Positions 46,687 through 59,400 of a DNA stretch of 64,000 bases are shown piece after piece. The DNA lies in contig CM049322.1 of the NCBI GenBank assembly GCA_026874595.1, positions 40,668,840 through 40,732,839 on the forward strand, in the 5' to 3' direction. Below the pieces are notes generated by a model. It was not told the DNA's origin and did not search any database. It saw only the letters and a program-made list of their open reading frames with translations. Made by a program: the position numbers and the translations under genes. This DNA comes from Sipunculus nudus. Lineage: Eukaryota; Annelida; Sipuncula; Golfingiida; Sipunculidae. Within the stretch, counting starts at the first letter, position 1. Every line of letters begins with the position of its first letter.

Positions 46687-47762
46687 CAGTGAAACCTCGT
46701 TGTGTCGAGCTCGGTAAATTCGAACTCCCGCATGTGTCGAAGTCAAATGTGGAGTCCCTGCAAAAAACAGTTAAAACCCTACTTATTTAACTCCGCTTGT
46801 GTCGAAGTCGGATGTGTCGATGTGTTTTGTTGGTCCCCAGCTAGTATTTCTATCGCTTATGTCGAAGTCATGTTTGGATAAGAGTTGTGCCAGGCCCGTC
46901 AGTCATGATTGGGCTGTGATGACAGTCATAATTAATTAATACCGCCAAGGGTCTCACTCAACATCGCGATGGCTCTGTCGCTCGACTCGAGGTCAGGCCG
47001 CTTTAATGTTTGGACAACAGTTGTGCACGGTCCAACGATCATACCTACGGCCGCGATGACCAGTTCCATAAATAATACCGGCAAGGATCTTACTCATGAA
47101 GCGCGATGGCTTACATACTGATCACGCCCACTTCACCACATCCAACCATTAGAAAGGCCCGTGAGATGTGCCGCATCTGCTACAGTCGTCAGAGGGCGCG
47201 GATGACTGCTCCAGATTACTGTCGGGAATTGAGAACTTTGTTGCTGATCAGGAGCATTCTCGTGTTAAGTAAAGGAATGTTACTGCATTTTAAGGAAGAT
47301 CTGATGTATTGATCTAAAAATGATCTGAGCCAATCATTCGATGATTTGTGTGCTGTTATACATGTACATGTGTGTGCTCTTATTACATTTTGTTTATTTA
47401 CCTAATCCTTACGCTGCCGAGGCAGCGGAAATCTTGCGCCTGAAGAAGCTTATGATTTTATACGATATAGGCCTATAGGTAAAGCGCTGAGTAAAGAGCT
47501 TACCTAATCCAATTTATGGTGATACTAATGTGCTTTTTAATCATTTATTATTTATTAAAAAATATATATAAAAGTTGTGTTGTTCTTCAACGCAAGAATC
47601 TGTGAGAACTCTATAATATACGCCCTATACATGTGCAGTATTGATCGATAATAATCAAGGCTGGAGATGGTTGAATATAATGGACATCGGTTGTCTCGAA
47701 CTCCGGTTGTGTCGAAGTAAATTCACCAGTCCCTTCGACTTCGACACAACGAGGTTTTACTG
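46687..47762. mobile_element. pogo/Tigger-like nonautonomous element
   Basis: Terminal inverted repeats of about 22 bp: CAGTGAAACCTCGTTGTGTC at the left and the inverse of CAGTAAAACCTCGTTGTGTC at the right, flanked by TA on each side. CAGT ends with a TA target fit the pogo/Tigger group. The 1076-bp interior has an old direct duplication of about 170 bp (GTTTGGATAAGAGTTGTG at about 46872, GTTTGGACAACAGTTGTG at about 47009). No transposase motif. Confidence 0.75.
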
Positions 47763-47884
47763 TATATACAGGCAGATCTGATTACACGATACCACACATC
47801 GCCCTCCAAATCGGGAAGAGGCATGTACGAGGGCTCTGATAAGGCATTTTTGCTTGTATAATAAGACTTGTAAATGTTGATTGT

Positions 47885-47945
47885 ATTGTAGGAACTATGG
47901 GCCTGTGGCCTTTTTTCCCGAATAAACTTTCTTCTTCTTTTTTTG
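47885..47945 (+). repeat. retroelement 3' tail
   Basis: GGGCCTGTGGCCTTTTTTCC then GAATAAACTTTCTTCTTC. The same tail occurs in reverse at 52845-52900. It looks like the 3' end of a retroposon with its own poly(A)-type signal. Confidence 0.5.
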
Positions 47946-47969
47946 ATAAGACACTTGAAGAATTACAGG

Positions 47970-48830
47970 AATCTTATTTATTTATTTATTTATAATACAT
48001 ATTTAACCAGGATAGCCTATTCAGCAAAAGCTGTTTTTCAATAGGGTCCTGGTCAAGATGATATCGATAAGTACACAGTTAAAAAAGCAAATATGAAAGA
48101 ACTGAAACTAAAATACATGCATACATAAAAACAGTTATACATACATGGTTTAAAATGATCACAGAAAAAAAATTATTAAATGATATACACGAATATTTAG
48201 TAAATAAATTTAAATAAGAGGCCTAACTAAAAATTTAAACATGTAAGATCGTGGTTTCACAATAAATATATTACATAATGACACAGTAATATAGGTGATG
48301 AATACAAAGACGAAAAGGCACCCGTGAACAAGCTATGAAAAATTATATGGCATAAATTGCTTGTACAATGATTTAAACTGGTAGTGACTGGTTGCAGATT
48401 TGACACTTACAGGTAAAGAATTCCAGTGGATGGGACCAGCATATGCAAGACTTGCTTTGAAGGATTTTCTGTTTGGTTCAGGTATTGATAAATTGAAGCC
48501 CTGAGAAAAACGAGTATTATATGCACTATTAACACGGTTGAACGTATGCGTAAGAGAGGGAGGGGCATTACCAGACAAACATTTAAAGACCATTAAAGAA
48601 ACAAAATATTGGTATCTCTGTTTAACATTCATCCAACCCAATGTTGCAATCAATGATGTAGAGGATATATTGGTATCATAAGTTTTAGTAACAATTCTAG
48701 CAGCTCTATTTTGAAATTTTTGGAGTTGTAATAAATACGTTTTGGAGGAATTACCCTAGACAGATATACAATAATCAATGTGACTCTGAATTAAGGCATT
48801 GTAAAGTGTGTTGGCATTGTATAGTAGCAC
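47970..48830 (-). mobile_element. CR1/L2-type LINE 3' fragment
   Basis: The minus-strand frame 48653-48333 encodes LINE reverse-transcriptase C-terminal motifs (QRYQYFVSLMVFKCLSGNAP, NTRFSQGFNLSIPEP, AGPIHWNSLPVSVKS). Upstream residues (LIQSHIDYC, LQKFQNRAARIVT) continue to about 48830 through a stop. It ends CAGGATAGCC-type (reverse: AGGCTATCCTGGTTAAATAT) plus AAAT repeats, the usual 3' end of such elements. Confidence 0.85.
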
Positions 48831-49263
48831 TTGAGACAAAAACATAGGAGCTTATAAATATTTAGACAAAAATATAGGAGAAATATAGTTTTCAATGCAC
48901 AAACATGTTTTAAGGTTACAACTGATCACCAACAGTTCTTAAAATAGCGTCTGAAACTGTTGAATTGGTTTAGGAGACTGTACCTGCATTACTTCGACTC
49001 TTACACGCACAGTTTTGCGAACAAACTGAATGTGTTCAATAATAGCAGGTCTATGCAACCATCACTATCAAATAAATAACAACTATATATTTCCCCGCAT
49101 GTGCCATAGTATCCCCAGACAACTAATCCCCCCCCCCTTTAAGAATAAGTCCCCCATCCTCAGCAGCATATACTGACACTGACAATTGACAAGCGACTAT
49201 GGTTTCTTCCATCTATCAACTTGAGAAACAATATTTTTCACCAAATATGGAGTTTAATACAGT

Positions 49264-50535
49264 AAATGACTCTTAAGAAAAGAGCATTAATTTATTTTGT
49301 GGAAAAGGAAAAGGTAGGTGGCGCCACCTGTTTGGTTTACGAGAAAACTTTCCAAGATGGATGGATATGCCAAATTGCAGACCAATACCATGTACCATTC
49401 CAGAGATATGAGCAATTTTCACCCTAAGCACATGTACAGATGGACTCCACACCCAAAACAATTGCAGATGGCGCCACCAGTCTTGAGTACAAGATGGAGG
49501 AGTTCAAGATCTAAGAATATGCACAATTTCAGGCGAATAGGGCAAATCACTCCTCAGGAAAAGGGCATTAATTTATTCTACAAAAATGGTTGGTAGCGCC
49601 ACCTGTCTGGTATACGAAAAACTTTCCAAAATGGATGGACATGCCAAATTTTAGACCAGTACCTTGAACCAGTCCGGAGATATGAACAATTTTCACCGAG
49701 AGCAAAGTACGGATGGACGCAACACAATTACGATTGCAGCTAGCGCCACTAGACTTGAATACAAGATGCAGGTATCCAAGATCAATGGACATGCACAATT
49801 TCAGTGCAATCTGTCTATTAGTTTTAGACTTATAATGCTCACAGTACTGTCAAGTGGCAATGATGGGATATTAAAAGGCACTAAAACAAGAAATGGGCAG
49901 AAGGTGGCGCCACCAGTTTCCGGTACATGACAACACTATCCAAGATCTTCGGTCAATTTGATTTTTGGACCATCCATCCATTCTTATTGGAATATTATGA
50001 TTTTGTGTGATTTTCACGATATATGGCAATATTCAACGTCAACGCCACTTTCATAGGAAAGGTCATGACCCCAATTTAAATATACATCATCCAATAACCC
50101 ATGTCTATGTATGCATAATATGAAAGAAATCTGTCCATTAGTTTTTGACTTATAACGCTCAAAGTACTGTTGAGTGGCAATGATGGGAGTATTAAACGGC
50201 ACGAAAACAAGGAAAGGATAAGAGGTGGCGCCATCAGTTTCCGTTACATGACAACACTATCCAAGATGTTCGGTCAATTTGATTTTTGGATCAATCCATG
50301 CAAGATTTCTTGAGATATTTAAGAATTTGTGTGATTTTCCCCCAAAATGGACCTATTCAAGGTCAAGGTCACTCTCCTTGTAAAGTTCATGACCCCATTT
50401 TAAATAGGCTTCGTCCTCTCACCCATATCTATACAAATGTTAAGTTTGGTAAAGATCCGAAAAACATTTATTGAGTTATCACGTCCAAACGAAATCCCGG
50501 CGGCGGCGGCGCAACCGTCCGATTTTGTCCGAGGA
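49264..50535 (+). repeat. divergent tandem repeat block with GGTGGCGCCACC boxes
   Basis: GCATTAATTTATT followed by GCGCCACCTG recurs with a period of about 281 (49284, 49565). A second unit with CTGTC-ATTAGTTTT and GTGGCAATGATGGGA recurs after about 320 (49805, 50126). It ends in CGGCGGCGGCGGCGCAACCG. A transposon of unknown class in which the palindromic GGTGGCGCCACC box recurs. Confidence 0.6.
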
Positions 50536-52188
50536 TACAATTATAAATTATAAGAAAATACAGTAAATTATTGCCTAAAACCGGAAAATATAGGAAATTA
50601 TTGATTTTTTTCCCCAGAGCAAAATATAGGAAATATTTAAGTCAGCGGACGCTAGGATGTATATGTAAGTTTGACCTAACAGAAACGGTACGGCAATATA
50701 ACAAACCTTGATTCAGCTTGAACAACAAATTTATTTGGCATACGTTTCTACAACTCCCAGCTCAACACTGATTGCTTGAAACTTAAAAATACAATTCCTC
50801 ATTCCCTCACACACCAAAGCATGAACTCACGAATCATAATCAAGTCATAAACAATATAATAACATGTTTCAGATATCTATTCATAAATTCACGTACGCAC
50901 CTTTGGTCATTGCTATCTGAATCTTGATTTTTGACAGGACCCAGTCCTGAAGGCAACAAACGTAAAATATCCCAATAGGACATCTTTAATACAAATAATT
51001 AGGTGATTGCTCTTTGTGTGCCGCTGTGTCTGATATTTGATTTCTTGAACGCAAATATGGCTCACAGTGTGAATTTGTATGGGAGGGGTTGGGCGGGGGG
51101 TTGTTGGCACCATCTTGTGTCAGGCAATGCAACATCAATCCCTTTTACACCAAAATACCAGAATATGAAAATTCTTGGTCAGTTTGTGAGTGGGTTTACC
51201 TTAAACGAGGTAGGTTTCTCTATTGCTCCATTTGTTTATTTACGACGTACTCCGCACAGGATACATAAAATGTCTAATGAAAGACTGCCGTTTTTTTCAT
51301 ATTCCAAGTGATTTCTTGACTTTTTAATAAATGACATTTTAGTATATTTACCAAAATGATGACACCACTTGTTTCTGAATTCTTCGTGCTAATGTAATCA
51401 TTCATATATATATTGGTATATAAAGACACATCTGAAGAATACAATGAAATTCAACCTGTTACAAGTATTTTTCTTGATGATTCTAAATAAGCACATGTAA
51501 TATATTCCAAGATTCGCTCAAGATTATGCGTCAGTTTTACAGAATTTAATCCGACTACGCATATGACTTTATTTACAAATTAATTAATCAAATATCTACC
51601 CTACATACCATTGCAAACTAGGTTATGGTGGCCTAATTAAGCCGAGGTGGTTGAAAACCAAATTCCTTTCAAGTGAATGCGGATTCTGAAGAAAATAAAA
51701 GGAAATGGCTGTTACTTCCAATAAGTACATCTTACTGTATTCACGAAACCAGCTACGTTACGACCTGCATGCCCAGTTCAGCCGTTAAAAGCATCTCCCG
51801 TTATAAGCATCTCCATGCGTAACTATCAGGCATAAGTTGGTTTCTCAGGGACCTTTTTTCAGAGATCAGTTTGGGAAGTCAATTTTTACCTTTCTATATT
51901 CGAAATTTGCGATAAAAGTAATTCATGAAACTGGACACAACATGATAATAACGGAACAGTTTTGCTATTAAGGTAATCCACAACAAAACAAAACGATTTT
52001 ATTTGGAACTTTATCGTTCTATTTCTTGGAAGAAAAGGCCGAGCAGCTGGATAACAAAATCGGAAAATTCTACTAAAATCAAAATTGACGCGCGCGGTGC
52101 CTGAGAAAACCAACATTATTTTTGGCCTATTATCTTTTTTCTGCTTCGACATAAGCGAGGAACATTAGCAAGTTCGACACAAAAGGTT

Positions 52189-52236
<48 letters not shown>

Positions 52237-52841
52237 GTGTGTGTGTGTGTAGCAAATTAAACATTTTCTGACTAATTATCCCTGACAGCAGCACCAAAAA
52301 TACGTTAAAACAATTATCATAAATCATAAATTCTTATGTGTGTGTGTGTACGTAAATACTTTCACCACAGAGATTTACATTTTTACATGAGACACAAATA
52401 GATCAACTTGAACGCTTGGCAATCATATTTTGAAAGGCGCGTCATTACCCATTCCATATTTTCTACATAACCTTTACGTACAACAGTTTTGGTAAGGCAG
52501 GGTATAAAATACCCTGGTCAACTACCCTTGAATTATTTGATGACACACTTACCCAGAATAATCATGCGATCAAACACTGTAATCAACATAGTGCGTGTAT
52601 CACAATGCGTTTGGACCCTCGACTATAACAGTGCACATTAACATATGTCAACTATTACAACAAAATATGAATGTAAGGCTTTAACTAGTCAAGACTGGTA
52701 AGACTATAACACATTTACAGAACTCTGACATAAACGACAGTTATAAAGCATGTTAGGCACATTAGCTTCGAAAATACGCAAATTATGGCATCAACTACAA
52801 TTTAAATTACTTAAACTACGCAAAGTATCTGCACTTAACAG

Positions 52842-52905
52842 AACAGAACAGAACTTTATTCAGGAAAAAGGCCTCAGGCCCAAAGTTCCAAACATTTCAA
52901 TAAAT
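52842..52905 (-). repeat. retroelement 3' tail, second copy
   Basis: Minus strand reads GGGCCTGAGGCCTTTTTCC then GAATAAAGTTCTGTTCTG, the same tail as at 47885 in opposite orientation. Confidence 0.5.
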
Positions 52906-54154
52906 ATTCAATTTAAACTTAACAGAATTTCTTAAAGAAACATAAGAAAGTAAATAACCACTAATATCAAGCCTTCATCCGCAATCATTTTTGACATCTA
53001 CAACAATTATCCAGCTGGCCCATATCTGCAGAGTGCGGAAATAATAACACCTGATCTCTGCAAACGTTATTGAAATATTTTACCGATATATTTGCAGAAA
53101 ATGATCTAATAACAACACTCATATACAGGCACACTGCGTCTGTAAAATGTCTTAACTGAGCATTTAATGGCTACAAACATTTTTTTATCTAGATGTCTGC
53201 AGGCAAACAATATTACTAAATAATTTATTTCTACGGTGTATAGACGTCCCTACCTTCATCTTCAACATATTTCTTAAAATGGTAATATAAGCAGACATCA
53301 GCCTATATTACCTCGACATAATCTTTTCAATTTAGTAGAGTTAAATGGATCAATTATTCAAACCTGCATGCAGACAGTTATATATCCTTTATATGCACCA
53401 ACCATCGATTCCTTGACTGCCCGATTTATTGAAATAAGGTATCAAATTCCTTTTTAACGAGAAATCGGTCACTCCGTACATTAAATATATATCTCAAATA
53501 TGGCATTGTTATTTAATCACACAAAACAGGCAATACAGACCACTGTTGTTCAAATAATAAAATATAAGTAACAATATCACGACAAATACTGTAACAGTAA
53601 ACCAGAGAGGCTTGATTATATAACAATCCTCAAAATCTTACCATACATGATGTATATCTTTTTTTTTTTTTTAAGCACTAAGTGCTTCTTCGTCAATTTA
53701 TTCCATTGCTATGAACTCAAATATACACATATGTATATACTGTTAACTGTGTATTAATAAACTTAGTGGAAATTTAACTTTCAGATAATTGTGAGACCAG
53801 GGTTTTGCCTGTATAAGTGAGGTTACAGACATTAAGAGTGTATTTATCAGAACCACTTAACATGTCTCTTAAATAAAGCCCATAATAGGGGCCTTAAAGA
53901 TTTTTTTTATCCTTCTGTAGTATGTGTGTGTGTGTGAATTGTTTACATGGGAATTATAAGACCACACAGACTTCCATTCAAACAACTGCATCTTACACTT
54001 ATGAATATGTAAGTCAATTCAAGTCAGACATAAATAATGAGCAATCATTCATTGGACTATGAAAGAACATAACTTGAGTAAAAACTCTCAACTTGGGGAC
54101 TTGCGCTGTTTGTAGATGTAGTATACGATCATATCACATTGTCACCATCAGCAC

Positions 54155-54214
54155 ACTGGCATGCTTGACAACTGAAAGGTTGTCACGTGACCACAGGTTG
54201 TCAAGCACACCAGT
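54155..54214 (-). other. possible RNA stem-loop downstream of AMPD2
   Basis: Arms 54155-54172 and 54197-54214 can pair over 18 bp around a 24-nt loop containing GTCACGTGAC. The two mismatches become G-U pairs only in minus-strand RNA, which is the AMPD2 orientation. Function unknown. Confidence 0.35.
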
Positions 54215-55924
54215 CTCCTGATGAGAGTGGAAAGCAGCTGATACAAACAATGTAGGTCCTGGAGTTGGGGAGTTTTTACTAACGTTATGCAATCTCCAGG
54301 GACATGATCCAACATACATAGTATCATAGGATATGTTTTCCAGTAAGTTATACATACAACAGAATCCCTCTCCATCCTGACATTTGTATGTATACATATT
54401 TTTGGCAATTAAACATCCTCACCTGTATAACATATATACATGTGCCATGAGGTACTGTATAGTATTTACTATTTATCTATATTACAAGTGTGGAACACTT
54501 GCTCTTTGGTCAGAGACTAGATGACATGTGATGCCACCTGGTGACTGATATTATAACAACTCTCATCCCAGCTACCATTTTGTGTACACTGCTGACTGTT
54601 GGGTGATGAAGTCAACCAAAGGCTGTTCAGTGGAGCTCTGTGTAGTTATAATCCAGCAATGAACCAGAAATAAACCTTCAAATATGAGACTGGGTGACCT
54701 CTGCTGCCACCTTTCAACTAAGAAGGTGACTAATTTAAGCTACACATGATTATAAGCTCATCAACTGGTTGGTGGATACTTAATGACAAATGTACTCTAT
54801 TAATATAAGCCAATTATGGCTACTGATTTTAATAAACTTTCACTTAAAGTCAGAATTATACTGAATCAAACAGGAATAAAATACAAATCATCAAAACCAA
54901 AAGAGCAATGTTGTAGCCTGAACCTAACATGGGAAGATTTAGACTAAAACGGACCTTTCCTAAAAGAGGAAATGGAAAATGAATAGACAGGAAAGTTGGT
55001 TCACTGCTAATGGGCACAGAATCGACTTTTCTGTGCATTCATGTATTTCTCCATTCAATGAACCAGATGCCTATTCTTACGGAACATCTCTCTTTCTCAA
55101 AAGGCTATGCTTTACATGACTCTCATCACACTGATATGCTTTTGTTTCAAGTCTTGACTTAAGATGAATAAAGAACACATTTATTCACATAAAGTCAAGC
55201 AGGTATCCATGATAAAAGGTGGAAAAAAAGATCTGTACAATGTTATCATATGACCCTGAGCAGGTTTGGTACCTCAGGCTGGAAGGGGATGGGGACTTCA
55301 CATTTCTTACTTTTGTTATAGACAAAATAGGTGAACTTGCTCAAGTGGATTTAATATAGGTGCACCAGTAGTTATATTTATTACGTGCTTAGAACCTATT
55401 ACAAGTATGATTTAATTAACTCCAGAAATATCACTCCTGTCAATAAACTTCAATATATTTTTACAATTTTCTATTCTGATATATAGAAACCTTCAGTTAC
55501 ATGAAGGCATCATCTCTAACAATAGACGTTGTCAAATACAAACTATTTAAACCTAATCTAATGGTAATAATCACTCAGACCCCACATAGTACAAGCTTAT
55601 AAAAAGATCAGATTTCTTCAAACCCATGAATGTTGAAAAGTAACAGAAAATCCTGATTCTTGAATTCCTGCCCAATAAATGAAGGTTATATATTGATATA
55701 GTTACATTTTAAATTAATTTATTATATTTGCAGTCAAATATATGTCAATCTATGAATTTTACATATAGACAATCTCTCAATCCATACTTGGCATCAGATT
55801 TCTGTGATTACTTCTCAGGGTGCAGCTATAAATAGAGGTGCAGCCATTAAAAGGGGATCTACCGTACTTCTATAATCCCCGTCACTCTCATCCTGATAAA
55901 TATCTACTCTAACTAGATGCTGAA

Positions 55925-56083
55925 TCACTGGAATCCATTAAAAGCCTTAAAGATCGTCGACAGTTCTTCCAGTAGTGTCTCGTGACGGTATGAGATTCGG
56001 ATGTCTGGGACGTTTGTCCTTGTGAGGTCATTTCCTGCCACGCCCTCTTTTGTGTAATTTGGCCCAATCCAATGTTGCTTGGT
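55925..56083 (-). CDS. AMPD2: AMPD2-like last exon and stop
   Basis: Acceptor TTTTTTACAG; 52 codons then TGA at 55925-55927. Encodes [39 protein letters not shown] and ends FKAFNGFQ. Vertebrate AMPD2 continues further after this helix, so the extreme C-terminus is short or diverged. Confidence 0.95.
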   Translation of the reverse strand, partial: TKQHWIGPNYTKEGVAGNDLTRTNVPDIRISYRHETLLEELSTIFKAFNGFQ

Positions 56084-56402
56084 CTGTAAAAAAATGTTAA
56101 AAATTAAAACTGATTACCTTTAATTCAATAAGAAAGAATCTACAAAGTTTTTAAACTAATATGAAACTTATTATGCTTTCATAATAATCTGCAATACATT
56201 TGAGTGGTGCACTCTGTCTGACGGTAAAGAACTTTGTTTTTTTTTTCATCAGACTGATAAAAATGTGTGTATGAGACATAAAATAATTACTATAAGTGCA
56301 CCTCTGCAAGGTCCCAACTTTCCAAAATTTTGGCATCATTTCTCTGGGGAAAATATTAGAGAATATATATATATATATATATAAAATTGCAGGTGCAGGA
56401 AG

Positions 56403-56462
<60 letters not shown>

Positions 56463-59400
56463 CTTCCTGCACCTGCAATTTTATTACTTTATTATTATAT
56501 GGTTTGTGATGACCTACCCTATGAGAGAAGCCACTCATTAGGACGCTGTTCCGGGCCAGTTCACACATGTCTACAGTGCTAAGTTTCCACACCTGTGTCG
56601 CGATACTGTACTCTTCCATCAGCGGTTCCTAAAACACAAGAACATTTTAAATATGGCTATTCACCTAACATTTCTGTAGAAATTTTGTGATTTCTGGCTC
56701 ACGCTTCTTACATTTCAATGAACAGTATGTAATTCCTGTCTCAAACGTTTTTTACGAAAGCTCACAAGACTTAAATAGGATTCAGATATCTGATCTTTTG
56801 GAGGGAGGAACATTAGATAAGGCATAAAATACAAGTCCTGGAAAATTTAAATCCAAATACTGATCACACTGAGGGTGCTGCCACCTACAGGCTCTCATGA
56901 ATAACAATATTCAATAGATATGAATCAAACACCAAAACCCTGTTACTGATGGACTCCCTTATATTTTCAGTGCTCAAACCAATTTATTACACCTACGTTC
57001 AAGACTGATAGCTTCCATAGACCTCAGAACAGAAATTTTATTTAATGACTTTATTGGCTTTGCTGACATTTTCCCCATAACCTAAGAGCAAAAATAAAAC
57101 TTCATAGATTTTAAATTCCTATAATTAGAGTTTCAAACCAATTTATTACACCTACATTCAAGACTGATAGCTTCCATAGACCTCAGAACAGAAATTTTAT
57201 TAAATGACTTTATTGGCTTTGCTGACATTTTCCCCATAACCTAAGAGCAAAAATAAAACTTCATAGATTTTAAAATTCCTATAATTAGAGTTTCAAACTC
57301 CTATGGGAAATGTACACTTATAGATTCACGGTGAAACCGCAGTTTTTCATGTTCACAAGGCTAGTTCTGAAACAAACCATGAGATGGCAGCAGTAACAAC
57401 TGCTATGAATGGGGAGCCAGACCTGGACAACTCTAATTTGACGGACAAAAATGGTGATAATTGTTGAAATTAATAATGAATGCTACAGTAAACCTCCCTT
57501 CTGCAATAGAGTGGAAACAAAAGTAACTCTCGTCTGTGGAGGCAAAAGAGGACTGTATATATAGCATATGGCGTCCCAAGGTGAGCAGATGTAACCAGAG
57601 AGGACTGGTGACGAAAGATGACCTGGAAAACTTTGACAGACATCACTACACCAGTATTATGATGTATACTATCAATAACTGGATGTATGTGGGCATACTC
57701 TCATTTATACAAGACTTTTCATAATGAACTAATGCCTAAATGTGAGCAGTCCGTGTGGCATTACATGGGTTCAATGTCAATAGTAGAAACAGAAATATGC
57801 CTAATGTTTTACCTTTGTGAAGTGGAACTGGAGCGGGTCATCTGTTGACAGTGACACCTGGAGGCCACGAGCATGGTACTCGTTCAGCGGATTCCGATGA
57901 TAATTCAGAAACAAGGAGTTGTTGCTGAGTGGGGACATGGCTATACCGATCTGGGCCAGGTAGTAGAGGTACTGGAGCACTGGTGTCTGAAAAACACATC
58001 AACTACATTCATTAATCTGCGTATAACACAGGGTCCGGTGGTTCAAATTACCCCACTGTTGACTGCGCCATATGCAGATTAATCAGTTCTGTGATCTGGG
58101 CCGTGCCATGATATAGTTGACCAGTGAAGCTAACAGACGGTACTGCTGTCAGGTGTTCTCTGTGCACCCTCTTTCTTTATCTTCTATTTCACATAAAACA
58201 GTTACGTTTAGGCCTGATGCAGCACCTTTTTTAACACTTGACAACTAAAGGAGAATAGACAATTACTTTGATTTCAATTTACCAATCGACTTCTGTGATA
58301 TATCTATGAGTCTTTGGCAAGTGTTGATCATTCGACAAATGACTATCCCAAATACAATATACATCATTCAAGATTTTGGCCAGAAAGGGGCTTGTATTAT
58401 ACACAGGGTTATTGGTTTTTCCACCAAATTTAACACTCTGAATTGGGTTGCATATTACCTATCTTTGGTGATAGATGGTACAACATTATGGGCCTGCATC
58501 CAACCAGATCAATACTCCTTGACAAGGTCCTGTGTTAAGGTCTTTACCACAAGACTGTGTCCTCCTTATTCAGTGATTTTATCATTAACATTATACAGAC
58601 CCTGGCTGTAGGGGTAAAAAGGGGTTAAGAAAGAGCTGGCTTAAGTCTATTATTAATAAATAACCTTACTACAGGCTGATTACAGAGAACAAATATTCTA
58701 TTTAACAGAACAGTTTTAAATACTGTAAAATAAACCACTAAGCCTATTTTAATTTTTTTGTTATAATACAGTTTAACTAATACTGTTCTTTTTTTCAAGT
58801 TTGTTTAACAGTGAACAGCAGCTACATGTTTCAACAGTTCTTTGATTAAGGTTTGCTTATGTTATGGACAAGTGTATCACTGCAGCTAAGCAGACAAAGT
58901 CAAGTTGGACATTAAGACATTAAGCACCCACCTTTCTAAGCAACAGGCCATGAGAGATGTTTTGAGACAGCATGAAGCCGTGGATGAGATGATGGACAGG
59001 TCCTGCCTCCCCGCAGTGAGGACGCAAAACAAATGTGTTGAACCCTCGCTCCCTGGAAAAACATTAAATGTCAAGTGGTGAAATTTTACACATTTATAAT
59101 TAATGATCATGTTTTTAAAGTCAAAACCTTAAATCTGAATCAACTGGATACTTTTTTCAACACAAATTTGCTCAGCTCTCTATGTTAATATTATTTTCAT
59201 ATTTTATAAATCAAGTATCTATTGATTTTTTCTATACTTTTGATTTAAGACCAGAATTTACGATACTGGTACATAAAATTTGATCATACTTCAAGATGAT
59301 TCCATGTAGCATTACTAAATCCAACATTTAACTCATGATGCAATAATCAAGTTCAGAAAACTGAAGCCAGTCAGTTAGAAACCACATGCAACATTTCTGC

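Larger units (their letters stand above)
50540..55920. other. intergenic and 3' flank of AMPD2, no gene seen
   Basis: AT-rich DNA with a TA run (52194-52233), a pogo-like end fragment (about 52140-52194, CTTCGACATAAGCGAGG then GACACAAAAGGTTTCACTAT) and a retroelement tail. The right part presumably includes the AMPD2 3' UTR. Minus-strand AATAAA occurs at 55377-55382 among other places, so the transcript end cannot be fixed. Confidence 0.45.

Noticed and set aside
47106-47312. 68-codon frame inside the pogo-like element as a transposase remnant
   Set aside because: No DDE, HTH or CENP-B-type motif could be recognised; it lies in the internally duplicated segment.
54134-54408. Two overlapping Cys-containing minus-strand frames (about 87 codons)
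   Set aside because: Both frames are open over the same stretch, with no homology or splice context; the region fits 3'-flanking DNA better.
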